This document shows, piece after piece, positions 29,639 to 37,923 of a stretch of DNA of 42,641 bases. A program made the translations under genes and the position numbers. This DNA comes from Clostridia bacterium. GTDB taxonomy: Bacteria > Bacillota > Clostridia > Christensenellales > Aristaeellaceae. Location: the NCBI GenBank assembly GCA_017552615.1, contig JAFZPI010000009.1, positions 1 to 42,641 on the forward strand. The letters are read 5' to 3'. Position 1 is the stretch's first letter, and every line of letters begins with the position of its first letter. The notes under the pieces are model-generated. The model was not told the DNA's origin, did not search any database, and was given only the letters and a program-made list of their open reading frames with translations.

Positions 29639-30940
29639 ATGGAGATTAAGCGCGATCTTTACCTGAACAAACTCAAGTCTTTGATGTGGGACGGACAGGT
29701 CAAGGTCATCACGGGTATCCGCAGATGCGGGAAATCATATCTGCTACGGATTCTCTTTCGGAACTTTTTGCTTGAGCAGGGGATTCCAGAAGAACAGATC
29801 CTGACGTATGAACTGGACCTTGCCAAGGACATACGTTACCGGAATCCGCTGGAGCTGGCTAAAACCGTTCGGGAGCGGGTGGAGGGCCAAAGCGGTCGGT
29901 TTTATCTGTTCGTGGATGAAATCCAGATGTCTGACGAGATGCCGAATCCGTATAATCCGGGCGGCAAAGCGATCACCTTCTATGATGCGCTCAATGACCT
30001 GAAATCTCTTTCCAATCTGGATATTTACGTGACCGGCAGCAATTCGCGGATGCTGTCCAGCGACATCCTCACGGAATTCAGGGGCCGGAGCGATGAGATC
30101 CGTGTTCATCCATTGAGCTTCGCTGAATACTATACCGCGGCTGGCGGAGATAAAGGGGATGCATTTGAAGAGTACGCGTTCTTTGGCGGTATGCCGCTGA
30201 TTCTGTCCAGGCCGGATGAGTCCGCAAAGATGAACTATCTGAAGTCCCTATTCTCCGAGGTTTATCTGAAGGATATTGTGGAACGCAAAAAGATCAAACG
30301 GGAGGATATTCTCTCTGCGACGGTGGACATGTTGTGCTCCTCTGTTGGATCGCTTACCAACCCTAACAACATTGCCAATGCGCTGAATTCCAGGCAGAGG
30401 CTTTCCGGTGAAAATACGGTGGCAGCCAACACGGTAAAGGCATATATCGGGCACCTGGCGGACGCCTATCTGTTTGAAGAGTGCCGCCGGTATGATGTCA
30501 GAGGAAGGGACTATTTCGACTACCCAAACAAGTATTACTGCGACGACATTGGACTTCGCAACGCAAGGATCGGCTTCAGACAGCAGGAAATGACCCACAT
30601 CATGGAAAACATCATTTACAACGATTTGCGGATCCGTGGATGCGAGGTGGATATCGGGATCGTATACAGCCCGGAGAAAAACAAGTCGGGACAAAATGTC
30701 CAGGTTCCACGGGAGATTGATTTTATTGCAACGCTGGGCGGCAGAAAGACCTATATCCAGTCAGCTTTTGCATTGGATACGGACGAAAAGGCCCATACAG
30801 AAAATAAACCGTTCGACCTGACCGGAGATTCTTTCCCGAAAGTGATTGTCCGGCATGACATCCGGAAACGCTGGTATGACGATCACGGGGTTCTCAATAT
30901 CGGTATTCTGGATTTCTTGCTGGATCCGAGCATCATCTGA
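29639..30940 (+). CDS. AAA+ ATPase with DUF4143 domain
   Basis: 433 aa. Walker A TGIRRCGKS (about 25-33), Walker B FVDEIQ (about 89-94), sensor-like YVTGSNSRML and the RVHPLSFAEYY block, followed by the C-terminal DUF4143 domain (about 215-400) with a nuclease-like REIDFIAT...K region. This is a large, common and poorly understood family of Bacteria and Archaea, often present in many copies and shared horizontally; roles in stress or mobile-element biology have been suggested, not proved. ATG at 29639 is preceded by AGGAGGT. Single gene with its own regulated-looking promoter, AT-richer than flanks. Confidence 0.92.
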   Translation: MEIKRDLYLNKLKSLMWDGQVKVITGIRRCGKSYLLRILFRNFLLEQGIPEEQILTYELDLAKDIRYRNPLELAKTVRERVEGQSGRFYLFVDEIQMSDEMPNPYNPGGKAITFYDALNDLKSLSNLDIYVTGSNSRMLSSDILTEFRGRSDEIRVHPLSFAEYYTAAGGDKGDAFEEYAFFGGMPLILSRPDESAKMNYLKSLFSEVYLKDIVERKKIKREDILSATVDMLCSSVGSLTNPNNIANALNSRQRLSGENTVAANTVKAYIGHLADAYLFEECRRYDVRGRDYFDYPNKYYCDDIGLRNARIGFRQQEMTHIMENIIYNDLRIRGCEVDIGIVYSPEKNKSGQNVQVPREIDFIATLGGRKTYIQSAFALDTDEKAHTENKPFDLTGDSFPKVIVRHDIRKRWYDDHGVLNIGILDFLLDPSII

Positions 30941-30963
30941 AAACGGCGGGAGCGTTTCCCGCC
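30941..30963 (-). terminator. Terminator of the PstS-like gene
   Basis: On the minus strand GGCGGGA and TCCCGCC pair (loop of 5), followed by GTTTTC. It lies in the convergent gap with the ATPase gene and may serve both. Confidence 0.78.
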
Positions 30964-30984
30964 ATATTCATTGGAGCCATGGGT

Positions 30985-32040
30985 TTACCTCAGCGGCACA
31001 TAACCCGCCTGTGCGATGCAGGCCTGGCCCTCGTCGGAGACCAGCCATTCCACGAAAGCGGCGGAGGTCTCGTTGCCCTCGTCATAGACCGCGAAGTAGT
31101 TCACGGTGAAGGGATAGGCGCCGGACTGGAGGTTCTCGTCCGTCGGTTCGATGCCGTCGATCGCCAGGACCTTCACGCTGCCGGACTTGTAGAGGCCGTT
31201 GACATAGTAGAGGTAGGAATAGCCGATGGCCGTGGGGGCGTTATCATAGTTGCCGACCTGGCGGATGAGGTCGCCCATGCCCGTGGAGATGTAGTTCTCC
31301 TGGGCAGCCACAAGCTGGAAGCCATCCATGACCATCTCTTCCATCGCGGTCTGGCTGCCGGCGCCGTGCGGGCGCTGATAGGCTTCAATGGTGATGCCCT
31401 CTTGGCCGCCGACCTCGCTCCAGAGGCGGATCGCCCCGCCGTAGATCCCGCGGATCTGGTCGGCGGTCAGGCTGTCCACCGGGTTGTCGCTGTTGACGAT
31501 GAAGACGAACGCGTCGCAGCAGATCGGCACCATGACGAGGTTCAGGCCGTTGTCCGCCGCGGCCTGGCGCTCGTCGGCATTGGGGCCGGTGCCGACCACC
31601 AGGTCGATCGGGTGGGTGTCATCCATCATGATCCCCTGCGAGGCGATCGTGACCATCGGGTTGGGCTTGCCCTGGGCGAGACGGGCATAGGCGTTGGGCG
31701 TGGAGGAGAAGTTGACGAACCCGTTCAGATCCTCCTCCGCGAGGTTCAGCCATTGCCGCGCCCATTCCATGGCCATCGGGACGCAGACGGTCGATCCGTC
31801 GATGGAGGGATAGGTGTCCCACTGCCCGATGAACAGCCCCTCGCTGCCCTCCAGCGGTGCCAGCGCTCCGAGCTGGAACGCACTCGTGTCCTCCACAAAG
31901 CGCTGCCAGTCCTCCCCGCGCTCGATAGACTGGTTGATCTGCTGCCAGGAATTCAGGGGAAAGGCTTCCGTTTCCGCTCCCACCAGGGAGAAGGAGAGAC
32001 AAAGGGTCAGCGCCAGCACGGCGCACAGGGTTTTCTTCAT
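30985..32040 (-). CDS. PstS-like periplasmic/extracellular substrate-binding protein
   Basis: 351 aa with a signal peptide (about 1-22, LCLSFSLVGAETE; no cysteine lipobox). Type II binding-protein fold with the phosphate-binding-protein signature regions: FIVNSDNPVDSLTADQIRGIYGG, AYQRPHGAGSQTAMEEMVM (the R-x-x-G-S-G-T-like oxyanion loop), and AIGYSYLYYVNGLY; ends AAFVEWLVSDEGQACIAQAGYVPL. Family members deliver phosphate to PstCAB, but here no permease or ATPase gene lies in the window, and the lack of a lipobox is unusual for a Gram-positive binding protein. It could be a sensor or bind another oxyanion. A weak promoter (TATAAA at 32058-32063) precedes it. Confidence 0.85.
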   Translation of the reverse strand: MKKTLCAVLALTLCLSFSLVGAETEAFPLNSWQQINQSIERGEDWQRFVEDTSAFQLGALAPLEGSEGLFIGQWDTYPSIDGSTVCVPMAMEWARQWLNLAEEDLNGFVNFSSTPNAYARLAQGKPNPMVTIASQGIMMDDTHPIDLVVGTGPNADERQAAADNGLNLVMVPICCDAFVFIVNSDNPVDSLTADQIRGIYGGAIRLWSEVGGQEGITIEAYQRPHGAGSQTAMEEMVMDGFQLVAAQENYISTGMGDLIRQVGNYDNAPTAIGYSYLYYVNGLYKSGSVKVLAIDGIEPTDENLQSGAYPFTVNYFAVYDEGNETSAAFVEWLVSDEGQACIAQAGYVPLR

Positions 32041-32151
32041 GGTGATGCCTCCATTTCTTTATATTGACATTCATGGATGAATGAATGTTCGTTGCCCCTC
32101 AGTCACCGCGTCGCTGTTTCTTCGGGAATAGACGAGATGAGGAGAGTACGA

Positions 32152-32216
32152 GGTGCGGCAAGCAGCGCCCCTACAGGGATGCTGGGTTGTGTAAGGGCGC
32201 CGCTTGCTGCGCCCCA
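32152..32216. repeat. Family C palindromic repeat, copy 1
   Basis: About 65 bp. GCGGCAAGCAGCGCCCCTACA is matched in reverse by a TGTAAGGGCGCCGCTTGCTG arm, with GGGATGCTGGGTTG in between. Almost identical copies are at 34452 and 36763, at the same position relative to each LRR gene. Confidence 0.85.
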
Positions 32217-32221
32217 TCAAA

Positions 32222-32342
32222 CCTCATCCACCACCGTCTTCGGCGGCGGTTCCCCTTCCCCTAAAGGGAAAGGATTTTGGATACTTTTCTTCGCATTAAG
32301 CCTTCCCCTTTAGGGGAAGGTGGCGCGAAGCGCCGGATGAGG
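32222..32342. repeat. Family A palindromic repeat, copy 3
   Basis: 121 bp from CCTCATCC to GGATGAGG, with the inner TTCCCCTAAAGGGAAAGG and CCTTCCCCTTTAGGGGAAGG blocks. Its last base directly precedes the stop codon of the LRR gene at 32343. Nearly identical to the copy at 34554. Confidence 0.9.
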
Positions 32343-34403
32343 TCACTCCGCCTCCACGACCCACACCCTCTCTTCCTTAACCCATCCTGTCAGCCGGATG
32401 GTCCGCACATAGGCCCAGCCGTCCCGCTGTTCCAGAACGATCGCCTGCTCACAGTCCCAGACCTGACCAATTTCGTCGCCGCCTGGTGCGTCAAGGACAG
32501 GGATCGGGCTGTCATCCGGGGCGCAGAGATAAGCCAGGATACGGCTGCTGTCGCCGTTGCGCAGGAGGGTAATCTCGTCCGCGGTGAACTCTTCTTCACG
32601 GTAGATCCACCAGTAATCTTCCGGATCAAAATAATCCCGGATGTCCACATAGGCTTTTCCGTTGCTGATATCAACGTCGTATTCATCGTAACGCTCGCCT
32701 GTCGCGTTGTTAACGGCGCCGGTCAGCTTGAAAAGCGTGCTGCCCGTGGTATCCGCCTCGAGGCATTCCAGGGGGATCCAGTAGAGCTTGTCTCCCCAGC
32801 CCCAGTATCCGCCTTGTGCAATCCAATCTGATTCTTTCCATTCTTGCAGCCGTACATGCGCCGCATCGCCTTCAACGTCTTCGACCCGGACAAGGGCGTT
32901 CGCGAAAATTGTTCCCACGGGTTCGGTGTAGGCTGCGTCCGCCCAAAGGGTTTCTTTCGCCTCTCCGTTCGGGCTAACCACCCGGGCGGTATAGTTGCCG
33001 AAATAAAGTTTGCGCTCCTTCCACTCCTGGGTCGAACCGTTGTCGCCGTTGTACCAGGTGAAATCCCCCTGAACCGCGGAGCCGTACCATTCGACGGTGA
33101 GACCCGGCGGCAGGGAGAGGCGCTCCAGGCTCACGCAGGCGTAGAACGCCGAATCGGCGATCTCGGTCACGGTCAGTGGCACCGTCAGGCTCTGCAGCCG
33201 CCCGCAGCCGGCGAAAGCAAAGGATTCGATGCGTTTCAGGCCAATGGGCAGGGAAATCGTTTTCAGCGGGCTGTTCATTGAGTCGTCGTCGAACGCATAG
33301 CTGGCAATCACTTCCGTCCCGGCAGGCACATCGTAATGGGTATCGCTCTGCCCGTTCGGGTAGCGGATCAGGGTCTTGCCGTCGGTGGAGAAGAGCACGC
33401 CGTCCACGGACTTGTAGCACGGGTTCCCCTCCTCGACTTCGTAAACCCCAACGGTCACATAATATCCGACTGGCAGCTCTGCAGTATAACCTGCAGGAAT
33501 AATGATCCGGTTGAAATTTGTCCCGTAGATGGCGTCGATATCGAAGTATTCCAGTCCCTCCGGAAGTCGGAACTCGGTGCAGTATCCATAAACGATGCTT
33601 TCCGCGCCCATCATCCGCAGGCTGTCAGGGAGGATCAAGGTTGTCTCCGTATCATATCCCATCAGTTCGGACAGATCAACCCTGCCACCCGAAATGTCCC
33701 CGGGGCGGATCACCGTGTAGATGAAAGTGTGCCCTCGCCACTCGCCCTCTTCGTCTTCCTCTTCGACAAATGTCCAAGTATAATTGTCCCCGAGAATGGT
33801 CACGCCTTCACAGATTCGGACGGTATTGGTATTGCCGTCCACCTCGATCAGTTCGACTTCTTCCAGTGCGCCTGCGTCCATGTAAAGCCAGGCGACTTTG
33901 TCGTCCACGTCGGTTTCCGCATAGGCCAGGCCGCTGTCCTTGTCCGCGAGCATGACGATCACGGTGTCACCCTCATGCAGGGTACGGGCAGGGGATCCGC
34001 CAGGCGTGAAAGAAGCTTCCGCTTCCCCGGTGACCCGGCACAGCATCCGCTGGATTTCGAGATCGCTGTCATTTGGTAACTCACAGGCGCCGGGATCGAT
34101 TTTGATCCAACCTACGCGGCCGTCCCCGGTCTTTACCATGGCCCAGGTCTGCGCCTGCAGCGTTCCGCGGAGTGTGAAACTCTCCCCGGTGGGGATGGGT
34201 TCCAGGGGAAAGGCTTCGTCAAAGGGCGCAGCGAACAGCGGGACGGGTTCGTCCTCCGGCAATCCGAGGTCGGCGGCGTCGGACGGTTCCTCCCAGAAAG
34301 TGGCGCGCCGCCATATCCAGTCGTCCAGATCAAGCGCACCCGCCACCGCGGGCAGCAGGCAGATGGCCAGGGCCAGGGAAAGCCAGAAAAGGTGTTTCTT
34401 CAT
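32343..34403 (-). CDS. Secreted BspA-type leucine-rich-repeat protein with SH3-like ends, paralogue 1
   Basis: About 686 aa, signal peptide MKKHLFWLSLALAICLLPAV ending AGA. An SH3-like domain (about 60-115, FTLRGTLQAQTWAMVKTGDG...GWIKIDP), then LRR_5-type repeats (about 245-430) such as LPEGLEYFDIDAIYGT, LPIGLKRIESFAFAGCGRLQ and LTVTEIADSAFYACVSLERL, and a C-terminal SH3-like domain (about 635-680, VLDAPGGDEIGQVWDCEQAI, WAYVRTIRLTGWV). BspA-like LRR proteins bind host matrix or other surfaces; here the SH3-like ends may bind cell wall. The start at 34403 follows AAAGGAAGTG; the frame is open upstream. It lies downstream of paralogue 2 in transcription order. The stop abuts a family A repeat. 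Confidence 0.87.
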   Translation of the reverse strand: MKKHLFWLSLALAICLLPAVAGALDLDDWIWRRATFWEEPSDAADLGLPEDEPVPLFAAPFDEAFPLEPIPTGESFTLRGTLQAQTWAMVKTGDGRVGWIKIDPGACELPNDSDLEIQRMLCRVTGEAEASFTPGGSPARTLHEGDTVIVMLADKDSGLAYAETDVDDKVAWLYMDAGALEEVELIEVDGNTNTVRICEGVTILGDNYTWTFVEEEDEEGEWRGHTFIYTVIRPGDISGGRVDLSELMGYDTETTLILPDSLRMMGAESIVYGYCTEFRLPEGLEYFDIDAIYGTNFNRIIIPAGYTAELPVGYYVTVGVYEVEEGNPCYKSVDGVLFSTDGKTLIRYPNGQSDTHYDVPAGTEVIASYAFDDDSMNSPLKTISLPIGLKRIESFAFAGCGRLQSLTVPLTVTEIADSAFYACVSLERLSLPPGLTVEWYGSAVQGDFTWYNGDNGSTQEWKERKLYFGNYTARVVSPNGEAKETLWADAAYTEPVGTIFANALVRVEDVEGDAAHVRLQEWKESDWIAQGGYWGWGDKLYWIPLECLEADTTGSTLFKLTGAVNNATGERYDEYDVDISNGKAYVDIRDYFDPEDYWWIYREEEFTADEITLLRNGDSSRILAYLCAPDDSPIPVLDAPGGDEIGQVWDCEQAIVLEQRDGWAYVRTIRLTGWVKEERVWVVEAE

Positions 34404-34451
34404 AAAATAATCACTTCCTTTATTGGGGTAACGGGTGAAACAGGGGGTACC

Positions 34452-34517
34452 GGGGCGCGGCAAGCAGCGCCCCTACAGGGATGCTGGGTTGTGTAGGGGC
34501 GCCGCTTGCTGCGCCCC
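34452..34517. repeat. Family C palindromic repeat, copy 2
   Basis: About 66 bp: GGGGCGCGGCAAGCAGCGCC ... CTACA, centre GGGATGCTGGGTTG, then TGTAGGGGCGCCGCTTGCTG. It lies in the gap between the two LRR genes and could fold into a stable hairpin in the transcript. Confidence 0.88.
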
Positions 34518-34553
34518 ATCGCTGCAACCTCTTCAGTCTGTGTCCTTGTGGTA

Positions 34554-34674
34554 CCTCATCCCCCACCGCCTTCGGCGGCGGTCCCCCTTCCCCTAAAGGG
34601 GAAGGCTTTTGGATACTTTTCTTTGCATTAAGCCTTCCCCTTTAGGGGAAGGTGGCGCGAAGCGCCGGATGAGG
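34554..34674. repeat. Family A palindromic repeat, copy 4
   Basis: 121 bp, CCTCATCC to GGATGAGG, with two 20-bp TTCCCC palindromes. It ends exactly before the stop codon of the LRR gene at 34675. Apart from a few changes it equals copy 3, reflecting the segmental duplication. Confidence 0.9.
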
Positions 34675-36732
34675 TCACTCCGCCTCCACGACCCATACCA
34701 TCTCTTCCTCAACCCATCCCGTCATTCGGATGGTTCGCACATAGGCCCAGCCGTCGCGCTGTTCCAGAACGATGGCTTGCTCGCAGTCCCAAACCTGACC
34801 AATTTCGTCGCCGCCGGGGGCATCAAGGACGGGGATCGGGCTGTTGTCCGGGGAGCAGAGGTAGGCGAGGGTGCGGCTGCTGTCGCCGGTGCGCAGGAGG
34901 GTGATCTCGTCCGGGGTGAACTCTTCTTCACGATAAACCCATTCATACTCTTCCGGATCATAATGATCCTGGATGTCCACATAGGCTTTCCCGTTGGTAA
35001 TCTCAACGTCGTATTCACTGTAGCGCTCGCCTGTCGCGTTGTTGACCGCGCCGGTCAGCTCGAAGAGTGTGTTGCCCGTGGTATCCGCCAGGAGGCAGTC
35101 CAGGGCGATCCAGTACACGGTGTCACCCCATCTCCAGTCCTTGCCGGCCGGTGTTTCGTAACGGATTTCGATCACGACTCTGGCCATGTCTCCCTCGGTC
35201 GCTGTGACCCTGGTCCTCGTGTCCACCGGCACATCGTCCACATGGTAGGCGCGGGTCTTGTCCCTCCACAGCGGTACGGTCTCCTCGCCGGAAGGGCTGA
35301 CCACCCGGGCGGTATAATACCTGAACGACGTTCTCCGCTCCTCATTCCGCTCGGTCGCTCCGTTATCGCCGTTGTACCAGGTGAAGTCCGCCTGCTCCGC
35401 GTAGCCGTACCATCTGGCACTGAGGCCCGGCGGCAGGGAGAGCCGCTCCAGGCTCACGCAGGCGTAGAAGGCCGAATCGGCGATCTCGGTCACCGTCAGG
35501 GGCACCGTCAGGCTCTGCAGCCGCCCGCAACCGCCGAAGGCATAACTCTCAATGCGCTTCAGGCCGATGGGCAGGGAGATCGTCTTCAGCGGTCTGTCCA
35601 TCCAATCGCTGGAAAACGCACCGCTTCCGATCACCTCTGTCCCGGCGGGCACGTCGTAATGCGTTTCGTCCCACCTGTACGGATAGCGGATCAGCGTTTT
35701 CCCGTCGGCGGAGAACAGCACGCCGTCGATATCCCGGTAACGGGGATTCCCCTCTTCCACCTCAAACCTGCCGATCGTCACGCGATCTCCATACGGGATT
35801 TCTCCGGTGTAGCCCGCGGGAATGACCAGCCGCCCGATGTCGGTGCCATAGATGGCGTCATAATCACAGATTTCGATCCCTTCCGGAAGCCTCAGTTCAT
35901 CCAGGCTTCCGTAAACAATAGCCTCTCCACCAAGCATCCGCAGGCTGTCCGGAAGGATGAGTCGAGCAGTTTTGCCATACCCTACGAGCGAATTCAGATC
36001 AATGCCGTATTCCACAATGTCCCCAGGGCGGATCACGGTACGGCAGGATTCATACCACCACTTTTCGACAGGATCATCTTCGTCTACCAGGTAACCCCAC
36101 TCCCAGACAGAAACATCCCCGAGAATGGTTACACCCTCACAAATGCGGACTGTATAGGTGATGCCATCGGACTCGACCAGTTCGAGTTCAGCTTCCTGCA
36201 GCGCATCCGTGTCGGTGAACAGCCAGGCAATTTGGCCATTAACCTCGGTTTCCACATAGGCCGTCTTCTCACCTGCGAACATCACGATGACCGTGTCGCC
36301 CTCCTGCAGGGTACATAGCACCTGATTACCAAGACCGGCGGGAACACCTGTCTCTCGGGTAACCCAGCACAGCATCCGATCGATCTCAAGATCATCGTCG
36401 TTTGGCAGTTCACAGGTGCTGGGATCAATTTGGATCCACCCGTCGCGGCCGTCCTCGGTCTCCACCATGGCCCAGGTCTGTGCCTGGAGCGTGCCATGGA
36501 TCATGAAGCTTTCCCCGGCAGGGATGGGTTCCAGGGGAAAGGCTTCTTCAAAGGGCGCGGCGAACAGCGGGATGGGTTCGTCCTCCGCGAGACCGAGGTC
36601 GGCGGCGTCCGTCTCCTCGTCCCAGAAGTATATGTCCAGCCACTCCAAATCCTCCATGTCCAGCGCCAACGCCGCCGCGGGCAGGAGACAGATAGCAAGG
36701 GCAAGGAAAAGCCAGATCAGGTGTTTCTTCAT
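34675..36732 (-). CDS. Secreted BspA-type leucine-rich-repeat protein with SH3-like ends, paralogue 2
   Basis: 685 aa. Signal peptide MKKHLIWLFLALAICLLPAA; SH3-like domain around residues 60-115 (MIHGTLQAQTWAMVETEDG); LRR_5 repeats about 245-430, with LPIGLKRIESYAFGGCGRLQ and LTVTEIADSAFYACVSLERL; C-terminal SH3-like domain with VLDAPGGDEIGQVWDCEQAI and WVEEEMVWVVEAE. The C-terminal third is nearly identical to paralogue 1, while the region before the LRRs and the segment about 475-520 have diverged, which suggests selection on exposed parts. GAAGGAAG precedes the ATG. A promoter lies at 36852-36880, with a family C repeat in the 5' UTR. Confidence 0.88.
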   Translation of the reverse strand: MKKHLIWLFLALAICLLPAAALALDMEDLEWLDIYFWDEETDAADLGLAEDEPIPLFAAPFEEAFPLEPIPAGESFMIHGTLQAQTWAMVETEDGRDGWIQIDPSTCELPNDDDLEIDRMLCWVTRETGVPAGLGNQVLCTLQEGDTVIVMFAGEKTAYVETEVNGQIAWLFTDTDALQEAELELVESDGITYTVRICEGVTILGDVSVWEWGYLVDEDDPVEKWWYESCRTVIRPGDIVEYGIDLNSLVGYGKTARLILPDSLRMLGGEAIVYGSLDELRLPEGIEICDYDAIYGTDIGRLVIPAGYTGEIPYGDRVTIGRFEVEEGNPRYRDIDGVLFSADGKTLIRYPYRWDETHYDVPAGTEVIGSGAFSSDWMDRPLKTISLPIGLKRIESYAFGGCGRLQSLTVPLTVTEIADSAFYACVSLERLSLPPGLSARWYGYAEQADFTWYNGDNGATERNEERRTSFRYYTARVVSPSGEETVPLWRDKTRAYHVDDVPVDTRTRVTATEGDMARVVIEIRYETPAGKDWRWGDTVYWIALDCLLADTTGNTLFELTGAVNNATGERYSEYDVEITNGKAYVDIQDHYDPEEYEWVYREEEFTPDEITLLRTGDSSRTLAYLCSPDNSPIPVLDAPGGDEIGQVWDCEQAIVLEQRDGWAYVRTIRMTGWVEEEMVWVVEAE

Positions 36733-36762
36733 GAGCGAGCACTTCCTTCAATGGGGTTAACG

Positions 36763-36826
36763 GGGGGCGCGGCAAGCGGCGCCCCTACAGGGATAGGGTG
36801 GTGTAGGGGCGCTGCTTGCTGCGCCC
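36763..36826. repeat. Family C palindromic repeat, copy 3
   Basis: About 64 bp, arms GGGGCGCGGCAAGCGGCGCC and GTGTAGGGGCGCTGCTTGCT, with a shortened centre (GGGATAGGGTG). It sits in the leader of LRR paralogue 2, between its promoter and start codon. Confidence 0.85.
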
Positions 36827-36851
36827 GACTTCTCCAATTTTCTCTCCCCTG

Positions 36852-36880
36852 ATTCTATACCATAGAACGATCAAAGGCAA
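36852..36880 (-). promoter_or_regulatory. Promoter of the LRR gene pair
   Basis: On the minus strand TTGCCT (36875-36880), 17-bp spacer, TAGAAT (36852-36857), about 120 bp upstream of LRR paralogue 2. Confidence 0.6.
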
Positions 36881-36956
36881 GGAATTCTTGCATGACGGCG
36901 GAAAAATAAGCCCGCAAAAATGCCCGTTGAGGCCATGCCTGACTCCAAAAAAGACC

Positions 36957-36985
36957 TTGCGGCATCCTTCTGTTTGGAGTATGAT
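36957..36985 (+). promoter_or_regulatory. Promoter of the degV-cca unit
   Basis: TTGCGG (36957-36962), 17-bp spacer, TATGAT (36980-36985), 54 bp before the degV start. Confidence 0.65.
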
Positions 36986-37038
36986 TCTATATGGTTTCAT
37001 TCATCCCTTCGAAAGGACCGACAGAAAGGACGATTCCC

Positions 37039-37923
37039 ATGTCATTTGTGCTCAGCTGCTGTTCTGCGGCGGACCTGCCCCAGGATTACCTGGACCGCCG
37101 CGACATTCACTATATCAGCTTCCGCTACCAGCTTGGCGACAAAGAATACCCCGATGACCTTGGCAAGACGATCCCTTATAAGGACTTTTACGCGGCGATG
37201 GTCCGCGGGGCGGAGACCCGCACCAGCCGGCTGAATGTGGACGAATATGAGCGCTACTTCGAGGGCTTCCTGAAAGAGGGCCGCGACGTGCTGCACCTGG
37301 TGCTCTCGAGCGGCATCACGTCTTCCTTCGAGTCCGCGGCGAAGGCGCGGGACCACCTGAAAGAGAAATATCCGGACCGGAAGCTGATCGTGATCGATTC
37401 GCTGGCAGCGTCCGGCGGCTTCGGCCTGCTGACGATCCTGGCCGCTGACAAGCGGGACGATGGGCTGACCATCGAGGAGACCGCCGAATGGGTCGAGGCG
37501 AACAAGCTCCGGATTCACCACTGGTTCTTCTCGACCGACCTGACCTTCTACATCCGCGGCGGGCGCGTCGGCAAGGTCTCGGGCTTCATGGGACAACTGC
37601 TGAACATCTGCCCCCTGCTGAACGTGGATTTCCAGGGCCGCCTGATCCCGCGCGAAAAGATCCGCACCAAGCGCAAGGCCATCCGCGTGACCGAAGAGCA
37701 CATGGAGATGTATGCCGAGAACCGCCTGGACTATAGTGGCAAGTGTATCATCAGCCATTCCGACTGTCCCGAGGATGCCCGCGCACTGGCGGACCTGATC
37801 GAATCCCGCTTCCCGAAGCTGGACGGCCCGGTGATGATCACCGACATCGGGTCCACGATCGGCGCGCACTCCGGGCCGGGGACCGTGGCGCTGTTCTTTG
37901 TCGGCGATGTGCGCGCGGACTGA
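37039..37923 (+). CDS. DegV family fatty-acid-binding protein
   Basis: About 294 aa. Two-domain DegV/FakB fold that holds a fatty acid for the FakA kinase in exogenous fatty-acid use. Motifs: an early strand FVLSCCSAADLP where family members have the S-x-D-S ligand region, RLNVDEYERYFEGFLKEG, LVLSSGITSSFESAAKA (the S-S-x-x-S-G-T-x-x-S-like site), VIDSLAASGGFG, STDLTFYIRGGRVGKVSGFM and IGAHSGPGTVALFFVG, the conserved ending. The ATG at 37039 has GAAAGGA 8 nt upstream; the open frame extends further. Its end overlaps the next gene by 17 bp. Confidence 0.94.
   Translation: MSFVLSCCSAADLPQDYLDRRDIHYISFRYQLGDKEYPDDLGKTIPYKDFYAAMVRGAETRTSRLNVDEYERYFEGFLKEGRDVLHLVLSSGITSSFESAAKARDHLKEKYPDRKLIVIDSLAASGGFGLLTILAADKRDDGLTIEETAEWVEANKLRIHHWFFSTDLTFYIRGGRVGKVSGFMGQLLNICPLLNVDFQGRLIPREKIRTKRKAIRVTEEHMEMYAENRLDYSGKCIISHSDCPEDARALADLIESRFPKLDGPVMITDIGSTIGAHSGPGTVALFFVGDVRAD

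Larger units (their letters stand above)
32152..36762. repeat. Tandem segmental duplication: two [C repeat - A repeat - LRR gene] units
   Basis: Unit 1 runs from about 32152 to 34451 and unit 2 from about 34452 to 36762, about 2.3 kb each. Both hold, in the same order, a family C repeat, a family A repeat and a secreted LRR/SH3 gene. Intergenic sequence is nearly identical (for example TTTTGGATACTTTTCTT in both A copies) while the genes have diverged in the N-terminal half. A third C copy at 36763 closes the array, so recombination between C repeats is the likely cause. Confidence 0.8.

Noticed and set aside
34609-36318. 569-codon plus-strand frame opposite LRR paralogue 2
   Set aside because: Shadow of the LRR gene; it starts inside a family A repeat and has no ribosome-binding site.
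171-36826. CRISPR array from the recurrent short repeats
   Set aside because: The repeats are dispersed, palindromic and far apart, with no regular spacers and no cas genes.
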